Position numbers and translations under genes: made by a program. The notes under the pieces are model-generated. The model was not told where the DNA came from. It saw nothing but the letters and a program-made list of their open reading frames with translations, and made no database searches. A stretch of 64,000 bases of DNA from Microtetraspora glauca. Its GTDB lineage: Bacteria; Actinomycetota; Actinomycetes; Streptosporangiales; Streptosporangiaceae. Below, piece after piece: positions 34,193 to 41,880 of the stretch (position 1 is its first letter; each line of letters opens with the position of its first letter). Location: positions 1 to 64,000 of the forward strand of contig BBYL01000024.1 in NCBI GenBank assembly GCA_001570385.1, written 5' to 3'.

Positions 34193-35071
34193 ATGGCATC
34201 CGCCATCGCCGGATTCGACTACCAGCGTGTCGCCGTCGCCGACGGCGTGTCCCTGAACGCGGCCGTCGCGGGCTCGGGCCCCGCGATCGTGCTGCTGCAC
34301 GGCTTCCCCCAGACCCACCTGATGTGGCGGCACGTCGCCTCCGACCTCGCGGCCGACCACACCGTGATCTGCCCCGATCTGCGTGGCTACGGCGCCAGCG
34401 ACAAACCCGCCGAGACCGACCTCACCGTCTACGCCAAGCGCACCATGGCCGCCGACGTCGTCGCGCTGGCCCGCGCGCTGGGGCACGAGCGATTCGCACT
34501 GGCCGGGCACGACCGCGGCGCCCTGGTCGCCTTCCGCGCCGGGCTCGATCACCCCGACACGATCAGCCACCTGGCCTGCCTCGACGTGCTCCCCACGGTG
34601 GACATGTGGGAGGTGATGCGCGGCGTCACCGCCGCCGTCGGCTTCCACCTCTACCTGATGGCCCAGCCTCCGGGCCTGCCCGAACAGATGATCGGCGCCG
34701 CCTCGGACGCGTTCTTCGGCCACTTCCTCGACATCTGGACCAACGACCCGCGGGCGATCCCCGCCGACGTACGCGCCGCGTACCTCGACGCCTGCCGTGA
34801 CGCGGTGCCCTCGATCGTGGCCGACTACCGCGCCTCCGCCGGCATCGACGTCGCCCACGACCAGGCCGACCGGGACGCCGGCAACCGGTTGCGGATGCCG
34901 GTCACCGTGCTCCAGCAGGACTGGGGCGCCGCGCTCGGCTACGACGCGGCGGCCCTGTGGAGCGCCTGGGCGCCGGACCTGCGGCACATCGGCGTCACCT
35001 GCGGCCACTTCATGGCCGAAGAAGCCCCCGCCGACATCGCCACGGCGCTTCGCGACCTCCTCGCCCGCTGA
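34193..35071 (+). CDS. Alpha/beta hydrolase, haloacetate dehalogenase / epoxide hydrolase type
   Basis: About 292 residues. The nucleophile is an aspartate, Asp107 in GHDRGAL, rather than serine, which places it with haloalkane/haloacetate dehalogenases and epoxide hydrolases. HGFPQTHLMW supplies the oxyanion hole and His272 in CGHFMAEEAP is the likely catalytic base. HLYLMAQPPGLPE aligns with the HW-containing halide pocket of fluoroacetate dehalogenase but lacks the Trp, so dehalogenation is uncertain. Start is ATG 34193 or 34184. Divergent from the SARP regulator. Confidence 0.85.
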   Translation: MASAIAGFDYQRVAVADGVSLNAAVAGSGPAIVLLHGFPQTHLMWRHVASDLAADHTVICPDLRGYGASDKPAETDLTVYAKRTMAADVVALARALGHERFALAGHDRGALVAFRAGLDHPDTISHLACLDVLPTVDMWEVMRGVTAAVGFHLYLMAQPPGLPEQMIGAASDAFFGHFLDIWTNDPRAIPADVRAAYLDACRDAVPSIVADYRASAGIDVAHDQADRDAGNRLRMPVTVLQQDWGAALGYDAAALWSAWAPDLRHIGVTCGHFMAEEAPADIATALRDLLAR

Positions 35072-35100
35072 ACGAGCGAGGCCGGGCGCGGAGTCGGGCG

Positions 35101-35160
35101 GCGAGGCTGTGAGGGGCGGCGCGGGGTGCGGCGAGGTTGGGAGGGGCGGCGCGGTCCGCA
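35101..35160. repeat. Imperfect 30-bp tandem duplication
   Basis: GCGAGGCTGTGAGGGGCGGC and GCGAGGTTGGGAGGGGCGGC begin two adjacent 30-bp units in the intergenic space between the hydrolase and the MFS gene. The run is strongly G-biased on the plus strand and contains no gene. Confidence 0.7.
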
Positions 35161-35214
35161 CTTTGACGCCCCCCGAAAGCCCCGAATCGGGCGGGCATGG
35201 GATGGTGGTTGCCC

Positions 35215-36462
35215 GTGACTGACCAAGCCATGGGCGTTCAGGGATTCGTACGTCGGCATATCGTGGACACCCGGCCGCTGTCGATCCCGCATTATCGCCG
35301 GTTGCTGTTCGGCCAGGGACTCTCGTTCATCGGTTTCCAGCTCACCGCGGTCGCGGTGAGCGCGCAGGTCTACGCGCTCACCCAGTCGTCGCTGTGGGTG
35401 GGACTCCTCGGGCCGGTGGCGTTGGTTCCCCTGGTCGTCTTCGGTCTGTGGGGCGGGGCGATCGCCGACGCCGTGGACCGGCGCAAGCTGCTCCTGACCT
35501 GCTCGCTCATCAGCTGGACCGCCACCCTGGTGCTGCTCGTCAACGCGGTGTTCCTTTCGAACGTATGGCTGTTGATGGCGGCCGTCGCCGTGCAGTCCAC
35601 CGGAGTCGCGGTGGCCTCGCCCACCCGCAACGCGATCATCCCGAGACTGGTTCCCAAGCACCTGGTGCCATCGGCCAACACGCTGAACTTCACCCTCGGC
35701 AGCCTCGGATCGGTCCTCGGGCCCCTGCTCGGCGGTGTCGTACTCGCCGGGGGCGGATACGGCATGGCCTACCTCATCGACGCGCTCCTTTTCAGCGCCA
35801 GCCTCTACGCGGCCGTACGGCTGCCCCGGCTCGAACCGCTCGGCGAGACCGCCGCGCCGGGTTTTCGCGCGGTGGCCGAGGGGTTGCGCTACATCCTCGG
35901 CAGTTCGATCGTGCTGATGTCGTTCGTCGTGGACATCATCGCGATGGCCTTCGCACTGCCGCGCGCCCTCTTTCCCGAACTCACCGCGACACGGTTCGGG
36001 GGCTCGGAGATGGCGTTCGGCTGGCTGTCCGCGAGCGTGGCGCTCGGCGCGGTCATCGGCGGCGTGTTCTCCGGCTGGGTGGGCCGGGTCCGCAGGCAGG
36101 GGGTGGCGCTGACATTCGTGATCGCGCTGTGGGGCCTCACGGTGGCCGCGGCCGGGCTGGCCGAGCAACTCTGGCTGGCCGTGGCGCTGCTCGCCGCCGG
36201 AGGCTTCGCGGACCTCGTCTCGGCGGTGTGGCGGCAGACGATCCTCCAGACATACGCGCCCGACGAGATGCGCGGCCGCCTCCAGGGTGTCTTCTTCGTC
36301 GTGGTGGCGGGTGGGCCGAGGCTCGGCGACATGAGAGCGGGAGCGACGGCGGCGACGTTCGGCCTGGTCCCCGCGTGGGTGGGAGGGGGCCTGCTCTGCG
36401 CCCTCGTCGTGCTCGTCGTCGGCCTGTCCGTGCCCGCCTTCCGCGCCTACCGCACGGGCTAG
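35215..36462 (+). CDS. MFS exporter (EntS/MFS_3-like)
   Basis: About 415 residues with twelve predicted helices. The loop 2-3 motif GAIADAVDRRKLL and RLVPKHLVPSANTLNF are typical of the enterobactin-exporter-like DHA group. Likely a proton-driven exporter of a siderophore or drug; substrate cannot be told. The start is unclear: ATG 35197, GTG 35215 or ATG 35230, none with a strong ribosome site; the alignment-like core begins with SIPHYRRLLFGQ. It stands alone between the hydrolase and the HTH-ABC operon. Confidence 0.82.
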   Translation: MTDQAMGVQGFVRRHIVDTRPLSIPHYRRLLFGQGLSFIGFQLTAVAVSAQVYALTQSSLWVGLLGPVALVPLVVFGLWGGAIADAVDRRKLLLTCSLISWTATLVLLVNAVFLSNVWLLMAAVAVQSTGVAVASPTRNAIIPRLVPKHLVPSANTLNFTLGSLGSVLGPLLGGVVLAGGGYGMAYLIDALLFSASLYAAVRLPRLEPLGETAAPGFRAVAEGLRYILGSSIVLMSFVVDIIAMAFALPRALFPELTATRFGGSEMAFGWLSASVALGAVIGGVFSGWVGRVRRQGVALTFVIALWGLTVAAAGLAEQLWLAVALLAAGGFADLVSAVWRQTILQTYAPDEMRGRLQGVFFVVVAGGPRLGDMRAGATAATFGLVPAWVGGGLLCALVVLVVGLSVPAFRAYRTG

Positions 36463-36524
36463 ATGCGACGGCGCTTCAGGCCGGCTGGCGGTCGTCTCCG
36501 GCTCGATCTCGCCGCCGTTTGCGC

Positions 36525-36594
36525 GTCAACCGGTGTTGACTCCGCCGCGCGGTCAACGTAGATTGACCCGGGATGCCGGTCAACATAGGTTGAC
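36525..36594 (+). promoter_or_regulatory. Triple GTCAAC-N4-GTTGAC operator overlapping two phased promoters
   Basis: Three palindromes start at 36525, 36552 and 36579, exactly 27 bp apart: GTCAACCGGTGTTGAC, GTCAACGTAGATTGAC and GTCAACATAGGTTGAC. They contain two promoter-like pairs with 17-bp spacers: TTGACT (36536) with TAGATT (36559), and TTGACC (36563) with TAGGTT (36586). The second would start transcription at about 36598, the A of the next gene's ATG, so a leaderless mRNA is expected. Binding by the small HTH protein is inferred from position. Confidence 0.75.
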
Positions 36595-36597
36595 TCC

Positions 36598-36834
36598 ATG
36601 AACGGAGAACTCGTGGCTCTGGTGACCGAAGCCGAGGGGGACGATCCGCTGCGCGCGCTACGGGCCGCCGCCGAGCTGCGCCGGCAGGTCGATCGGCTGG
36701 CCGCCGTGCAGGTACGGCGAGCCCGTGTGCAGGGGATGTCGTGGGTGCAGATAGCGCAGGCCCTGGGGGTCAGCAAACAGGCAGTGCACAAGAAGTTCGG
36801 CGGCAGGAGGCTGTTCGGGGGCGGGTGCGAGTAG
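36598..36834 (+). CDS. Small helix-turn-helix protein, probable autoregulator
   Basis: A 78-residue protein: an N-terminal helix (ALVTEAEGDDPLRALRAAAE), a second helix (RRQVDRLAAVQVRRARV), and an HTH (MSWVQIAQALGVSKQAVHKK) close to the C-terminus. Similar small one-domain proteins precede ABC exporters in actinobacteria. It sits directly behind three phased operators and 5 bases ahead of the ABC exporter, so it probably represses itself and the exporter. No ribosome site precedes the ATG, consistent with leaderless translation. Confidence 0.8.
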   Translation: MNGELVALVTEAEGDDPLRALRAAAELRRQVDRLAAVQVRRARVQGMSWVQIAQALGVSKQAVHKKFGGRRLFGGGCE

Positions 36835-36839
36835 CAGGG

Positions 36840-38573
36840 ATGACCGGGATGACCGAGCGGGGGGCCTGGCGATTACTGATCGGCCAGATCCGTCCCCACA
36901 GGCGAGCCCTGCTGCTCGGCGGGGCGCTCAGCCTCCTCGGCAGCCTCGCCGGCCTCGCGATGCCGCTGCTCGCGAAGACGGTGATCGACGCCTTCGGGCA
37001 GGGGCAGGATCTTGTGGGCCCCGTTCTCGGCCTGTCCGTGGCGGTGCTGGTGGGCGCGGTGGTGTCCGCCGGCGGACGGTTCCTGCTCGAACGCATGGGC
37101 GAGGGCATCGTGCTCGCGTCCCGGACGAACCTCGTCGACCGCATCCTGCGCCTCCGGGTGCCGGACGTGGACCGGCTCAAGCCGGGAGATCTGCTCTCCA
37201 GGGTCAGCTCCGACACCACCCTCCTGCGGGCCGTGTGCACCGACGCCCTGGCCGGCGCGGTCGGGTCGGTCTTCATGTTCCTCGGCGCCGTCGTGATGAT
37301 GGCGATCATGGACGGGGTGCTCCTCCTGGTGACGCTCGGCGTCGTGGCCCTGGTGGGCCTCGCGGGCGTCTCGATCGCGCCGAAGATCAGGCGGTCGTCC
37401 CTCCAGGCCCAGGTGGCGCTCGGCGAGATGAGCTCGACGCTCGACCGGGCGCTCCAAGCGTTCCGTACGGTCAAGGCCAGCGGGGCGGAGACCCGCGAGA
37501 TCACCGCGGTGACCGCCGCCGCCACCGAGGCGCGCGACCGGGGCGTCGCGGCCGCCGCGTGGACCTCCGCCGCGGGCATCAGCGCGTGGATGTCGGTGCA
37601 GCTCGCGTTCCTCGCGGTGCTCGGCGTGGGCGGCGCGCGGGTGGCGAACGGGTCGATGGAGATATCGGCGCTGATCGCGTTCCTGCTGTACCTGTTCTAC
37701 CTGGTCTCGCCCATCGGGCAGCTCGTCCAGAGCCTGACCCAGATGCAGAACGGCCTCGCCGCGGTGACCCGCATCCAGGAGATCGCCCAGCTGCCCGCCG
37801 AGCCCCCCGTCTCCGCGGTCACGGGCGGCGGCGCGCCGGTCGGGGTCACCTTCACCGACGTCGCCTTCCGGTACGGCGACGACCGGCCGGTGGTCCACGA
37901 CGGGGTGAGCTTCGAGGTCCCCGCGGGCGGGATGACCGCGCTCGTCGGCCCTTCGGGAGCGGGCAAGTCCACGGTGTTCGGCCTGGTCGAGCGGTTCTAC
38001 GAGCCGGACTCGGGGACCATCGCCGTCGGCGGCAGGGACATCCGCGACTGGCCGCTGGACGAGCTGCGGTCCTCGCTCGGGTACGTGGAGCAGGACGCGC
38101 CGATCCTCGCCGGGACGCTCCGCGAGAACCTCACCTTCGCCGCCCCCGGCGTGACCGACGAGGAGATCGCGCACGCGCTGGCCAGGACCCGGCTGGACGA
38201 CCTGGTCGAGCGGCTGCCCCAGGGGCTCGCGACCCCGGTCGGTCATCGTGGCGTGCTGCTCTCCGGCGGCGAACGCCAGCGGGTCGCCATCGCCAGGGCG
38301 CTGCTCCGCAGGCCGCGTCTCCTGCTCCTGGACGAGGCGACCTCCCAGCTGGACGCCGTCAACGAGCTGCGGCTGCGCGAGGTGGTCGCCGAGGTCGCGC
38401 GCGAGACCACGGTCCTGGTGATCGCGCACCGCCTGTCCACGGTCACCGGCGCCGACCGCATCATCGTCATGGAGGCGGGCAGGGTCCGTGCCTCCGGCAC
38501 GCACGAGGAGCTCGTCGAGGCGGACGACCTCTACCGGGAGCTGGCCGCCACGCAGTTCCTCGTCGTGTCCTGA
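36840..38573 (+). CDS. ABC exporter, fused membrane and ATPase domains
   Basis: About 577 residues. Residues 20-300 are the six-helix type-I exporter domain (ABC_membrane), and residues 340-570 the ATPase with Walker A GPSGAGKST, Q-loop YVEQDAP, signature LLSGGERQR, Walker B LLLLDEATSQLD and H-loop IAHRLST. As a half-transporter it should act as a homodimer. ATG 36840 or ATG 36849 are both possible; AGGGA lies 8 bases before the second. Co-transcribed with the small HTH protein. Drug, lipid or peptide export is the likely role. Confidence 0.92.
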   Translation: MTGMTERGAWRLLIGQIRPHRRALLLGGALSLLGSLAGLAMPLLAKTVIDAFGQGQDLVGPVLGLSVAVLVGAVVSAGGRFLLERMGEGIVLASRTNLVDRILRLRVPDVDRLKPGDLLSRVSSDTTLLRAVCTDALAGAVGSVFMFLGAVVMMAIMDGVLLLVTLGVVALVGLAGVSIAPKIRRSSLQAQVALGEMSSTLDRALQAFRTVKASGAETREITAVTAAATEARDRGVAAAAWTSAAGISAWMSVQLAFLAVLGVGGARVANGSMEISALIAFLLYLFYLVSPIGQLVQSLTQMQNGLAAVTRIQEIAQLPAEPPVSAVTGGGAPVGVTFTDVAFRYGDDRPVVHDGVSFEVPAGGMTALVGPSGAGKSTVFGLVERFYEPDSGTIAVGGRDIRDWPLDELRSSLGYVEQDAPILAGTLRENLTFAAPGVTDEEIAHALARTRLDDLVERLPQGLATPVGHRGVLLSGGERQRVAIARALLRRPRLLLLDEATSQLDAVNELRLREVVAEVARETTVLVIAHRLSTVTGADRIIVMEAGRVRASGTHEELVEADDLYRELAATQFLVVS

Positions 38574-38952
38574 GCTCCGTCGTTCCGTACGCCGCGGGGC
38601 GTCGCGCCCGCGGGAGAAGGCGATCGGCGACATCCTGACAGAATGAGATGACAGCGGGAAATGGTGTCACGGGTTGACTGCGTGTCCGGTGACCTGCGGC
38701 GATGCGGAAGTCGTACGGACCCTTTACCGCGCTGACCCGCTGGCCCGCCGATGGACCGGGAAGATCCGGCAGTGCGGAACCTCTCCTTCGCCATGGCCGG
38801 CTCCGGGTTGAGCGCGTGCGGTGCGTCCTGGAACTCGGCCTTGGGCGGGGCATCCCTGCCTCGGCATGGGGTGCCCCGCCGCCTCCTCCCCGCACGGCGC
38901 CCGTTTCCGATCATGGGGATGAGCAGGAGGGGGATTCCGCGTTGGGCACAGC
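38574..38952. other. Intergenic stretch without a recognised gene
   Basis: This 379-bp stretch holds the possible terminator at its left edge and the promoter region of the RpiR gene at its right. Open frames exist on both strands but none has codon usage, ribosome site or motif content like a real gene. No RNA gene was recognised. Confidence 0.6.
38592..38613 (+). terminator. Possible terminator after the ABC exporter
   Basis: CCGCGGGGCG pairs with CGCCCGCGG around a 3-base loop, with one bulged G. It begins 18 bases after the stop codon. No T run follows. Position and stem support termination, but high-GC DNA makes such stems by chance fairly often. Confidence 0.45.
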
Positions 38953-39813
38953 GTGAGTGGTGGACTTGATCGGCTCCTGGAGGGCCGGCGGCTGTCGCCC
39001 GTTCAACGCCGGATCGCCCACTATCTCAGGGAGCACCTCGACGAGGCGATCTTCCTGTCCAGCGTCGAACTGGCCGAACGCGCCGGAGTCAGTCAGCCGT
39101 CCGTGACACGCTTCGCGATGGCCCTGGGTTTCTCGGGGTATCTCGACCTGAGGCACGCGCTGCGTCCCCTGGTCGTCGGCGGAAACGGGGCGGACGGCGC
39201 GGAGCCCGGCCGTCCCGAGCCCGACCGGGTGCTGTGCGACGCCGTCGACGGCGATATACGCGACCTGACCATGATCCGCGACCGGCTGGCCGGCGACGGC
39301 CGGGCCGCCGGTCTGGCCGGATCGCTCCGCGAGCTCGGTACGGCTCTCGCCGCGTCGGAGCCGCTGCCGGTCCTCGGCCTGCGGGTGTCGAGCGGCCTCG
39401 CCACGACGTTCGCCTACTACGCCAGGCGGATCCATCCCGACGTGCGGTTGCTCGTCCACGGCGGATCCGAACTGACCGAGGGGCTCTACGCCGCGCGGAG
39501 GGCGGGAGCGGGGTGGCTGCTCGCCGTCATCCTGCCCAGGTATCCGGCGGAGGCCGTACGCGCGTTGGAGCAGGCCAAGGAACTCGGCCTGAACACGGCG
39601 GTGATCACCGATCGGTGCGACGTGCCCTTCCCCGCCGACGTCGTGATGGACGCGCCGGTCGGGGAGCGGCTCGTGTTCGACTCGCACATGGCGCCGATGG
39701 CGCTGACGATGGTGCTCGTGGAGGCGATGGCGGACGCGGCGCCGCTGCGCACCCAGGCGCGGCTCGACGAGTACGAGCGGATGACCGACCAGACCGGCGT
39801 CTTCCACCCCTGA
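38953..39813 (+). CDS. MurR/RpiR-family regulator with SIS domain
   Basis: A 286-residue regulator: N-terminal HTH_6 (SSVELAERAGVSQPSVTRFA, residues 38-58) and a C-terminal SIS sugar-phosphate-binding domain (residues 125-270; GLRVSSGLATTFAYYARR and AVILPRYPAEAVRAL). The usual SIS Ser/Thr-rich phosphate loop is weakly kept, so the ligand may not be a classical sugar phosphate. The GTG start at 38953 lacks a strong ribosome site. No sugar or amino-sugar operon is adjacent, so the target is unknown. Confidence 0.87.
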   Translation: MSGGLDRLLEGRRLSPVQRRIAHYLREHLDEAIFLSSVELAERAGVSQPSVTRFAMALGFSGYLDLRHALRPLVVGGNGADGAEPGRPEPDRVLCDAVDGDIRDLTMIRDRLAGDGRAAGLAGSLRELGTALAASEPLPVLGLRVSSGLATTFAYYARRIHPDVRLLVHGGSELTEGLYAARRAGAGWLLAVILPRYPAEAVRALEQAKELGLNTAVITDRCDVPFPADVVMDAPVGERLVFDSHMAPMALTMVLVEAMADAAPLRTQARLDEYERMTDQTGVFHP

Positions 39814-39991
39814 CGCGACGCGCGGTCCGTTCGGTCCGCGCAGCCCTGCTCGCCGGCGATGGAAGGACACGACGGGTTCGCAACGCCGCCGACCGCCGGC
39901 CGCCGACCGCCGAGCAACGCCGGTGGCTGACTCGCCTCAGAGAAGGGCCATCGTGGAAGGCGGCAGGCGTGGTCCGCCGGACACGACCTCG

Positions 39992-40522
39992 CTAGGGAAG
40001 CTCGCCGTTCCTGACCTTCCCGAGCGCCTCCTCCGCCCATTCGAGCTGGGCGCGTAGATGGCGGATGTTGAGCCGGAGGCACTCGTCGATGTGCCGGGCC
40101 GCGCCGTATCCGGCCTTGCCGCCGATCGCCCGTTCCGTCATCTCGATCGACATGCGCAACTGGGCGATGCGGGACTCCATGGCGTTGGCCAGGTCCGTGG
40201 GGGAGAGCCGGTCCATGAAGGTCAGCGCGACCTGGAACGGGTCGACGATCGGCTTGATCTCCCGCCAGTAGCTCAGCAGGTGCCGCTGGAACTCCAGCCG
40301 CCCGTCATCGGTGATCTCGTAGACGGTCTTGCCGCCGCGACCCTTGTCGACGATCGTCAGCAGACCCTCGTCGGCCATCTTGGCGAGCCCGTGGTAAATC
40401 GAGCCGAAGGCCACGTTGGCCCAGTGATCGGCGCCCCACAGCTCAAGGCGGCGCCGTACCTCGTAGCCGTGCATGGGTCCGTCAAGCAGCACTCCGAGGA
40501 TCAGAACTCGCGTCGAGGACAT
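39992..40522 (-). CDS. PadR-family transcriptional regulator
   Basis: About 176 residues: winged helix with LGVLLDGPMHGYEVRRRLE and SIYHGLAKMADEG, then a long helical C-terminal half with LRMSIEMTERA typical of the longer PadR group. I start at ATG 40522 (MSSTRV); the frame extends to 40540 but through the operator. A promoter TTGACG-N16-TATAAA on this strand ends about four bases before the ATG, so the mRNA may be nearly leaderless. Divergent from a small unknown protein. Confidence 0.88.
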   Translation of the reverse strand: MSSTRVLILGVLLDGPMHGYEVRRRLELWGADHWANVAFGSIYHGLAKMADEGLLTIVDKGRGGKTVYEITDDGRLEFQRHLLSYWREIKPIVDPFQVALTFMDRLSPTDLANAMESRIAQLRMSIEMTERAIGGKAGYGAARHIDECLRLNIRHLRAQLEWAEEALGKVRNGELP

Positions 40523-40549
40523 ACTCAAACTTTTATACAAACTTGAGTA
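40522..40549. promoter_or_regulatory. PadR operator covering its own start codon
   Basis: TACTCAA at 40522-40528 and TTGAGTA at 40543-40549 are perfect 7-bp arms of an inverted repeat whose left arm begins at the padR start codon. Between them are two CAAACTT direct repeats and the TATAAA (minus) or TATACA (plus) -10 element. Binding here would block initiation in both directions. Confidence 0.68.
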
Positions 40550-40561
40550 CCATCGTCAATC

Positions 40562-40891
40562 ATGGACGCGATTCACCGTGACGAGGACGGCGCGCTGCTC
40601 GGCTATGTGGGGCCGGTGGGCGGCGCGTGGCAGGCCCTGACCGTGTTCGGCTATCCGCTCGCCGAGGCCGGGCCGTACGAGGAGGCCGAGGAGCGGGTGC
40701 GGCGGGACGGGCTCGCCCGGCTCGCCGACCGGTGGCTCTTCCTGGAGGGCGGCGAGTGGTATCGCTGCGTGATACTCGAAGCCGACACGACCGAGGTCCG
40801 CGTCCGGCCCGACGACCACCGCTATCCGCGCGACGTCTACGCGCTGACCTTGGAGCGTCCCGGCCCCGGCACCTTCCGCCCCGAACGCTGA
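40562..40891 (+). CDS. Small hypothetical protein divergent from padR
   Basis: A 109-residue acidic protein without signal peptide or membrane helix. The first half reads like a beta-rich globular domain (ALLGYVGPVGGAWQALTVFG) and the second has WLFLEGGEWYRCVILEADTT. I do not recognise the family. It shares a divergent promoter and operator with the PadR gene and so may be its target, as in two-gene PadR units. Confidence 0.65.
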   Translation: MDAIHRDEDGALLGYVGPVGGAWQALTVFGYPLAEAGPYEEAEERVRRDGLARLADRWLFLEGGEWYRCVILEADTTEVRVRPDDHRYPRDVYALTLERPGPGTFRPER

Positions 40892-40990
40892 GGTGCTCGC
40901 GGCGCTGAGGGGTGGATGAACACGCCCGGCCGAACCCGCGTGATCGTCCCGTGTTCACCGTGGCCCGCCTGGAATCAATATGGTGGGCGA

Positions 40991-41683
40991 ATGTCCGAAA
41001 GACCTGTGGCGCTGGTGACAGGAGCCTCTCGCGGGGTCGGTGCGGCCATCGCGCGAGCCCTCGCCCCCACGCATGACCTGTTGCTCGGCGGGCGCGACCG
41101 CGCCGCGCTCGACTCCGTGTGCGCCGGACTGCCCGGCGCGCGGCCCTGGCCGGTCGAACTGACCGCGGTCACCGCGGCGGACGTCGAGGGCGTCGACCGG
41201 CTCGACCTGCTCGTCCACAGCGCCGGGACCGTACGGCTCGGCGATGTCGCGGAGACTCCCGCGGCGGAGTGGCGGCGGACGTTCGAGGTCAACCTGTTCG
41301 CGGTGACCGAGCTGACCCGGCTGCTGCTGCCCGCGCTGCGCGCGGCCGGAGGGCAGGTCGTACTGATCAACTCCACCGCCGGGCAGCGGGTGAACGCCGG
41401 CTGGGGCGCGTACGCAGCGAGCAAGCTTGCCTTGCGGGCCTTCGCCGACGCGCTTCGCCTGGAGGAGCATTCCCACGGCGTGCGCGTCACCACGATCTAT
41501 CCCGGGCGGACCGACACCGACATGCAGAGGGGTGTCCGGGCGCAGGAGGGCGGCGACTACGAACCCGGCAAGTACCTCAACGTGGACTCGGTCGCGAAGG
41601 CGGTGCTCGCCGCGGTGACCGTCACCGCGGACGCCCAGATCACCGAGATCACGATCCGTCCGTCGGCGTCCCTCCCGAGCTGA
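40991..41683 (+). CDS. SDR-family oxidoreductase
   Basis: About 230 residues. Cofactor loop TGASRGVG, active-site Ser in LINSTAG and YAASK, with FADALRLEE following as in small SDRs. The short spacing after beta-1 lacks an acidic residue (LLLGGRDRAAL), suggesting NADP. The ATG at 40991 is chosen over an open extension to 40916 because the dehydrogenase fold begins right there. Substrate unknown. Monocistronic. Confidence 0.88.
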   Translation: MSERPVALVTGASRGVGAAIARALAPTHDLLLGGRDRAALDSVCAGLPGARPWPVELTAVTAADVEGVDRLDLLVHSAGTVRLGDVAETPAAEWRRTFEVNLFAVTELTRLLLPALRAAGGQVVLINSTAGQRVNAGWGAYAASKLALRAFADALRLEEHSHGVRVTTIYPGRTDTDMQRGVRAQEGGDYEPGKYLNVDSVAKAVLAAVTVTADAQITEITIRPSASLPS

Positions 41684-41880
41684 TCCCGGCTCCCTGGTGA
41701 ATGAGTCCATTCACCAGGCGTGCCGTACGAAGCGGGCGAGGATGCGCCGACCGGCCCCCCGGGGGTAGGGGGCCATCGACCGTGCCATGCGGGGGTGGTG
41801 ATCCGGTCGTACCGACAGGGGGCGGGAAGCCCGCGCCGGCCAGGCCGGCGGTGGAGAGAAAGGGCGTTCCGGGCATAGCG

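Noticed and set aside
38574-38952. Small open frames on both strands after the ABC exporter
   Set aside because: No ribosome sites, odd composition and no recognisable domain.
39814-39991. Possible hairpin GCGCGG/CCGCGC between the convergent RpiR and PadR genes
   Set aside because: Only six paired bases with a ten-base loop; not distinguishable from chance at this GC content.
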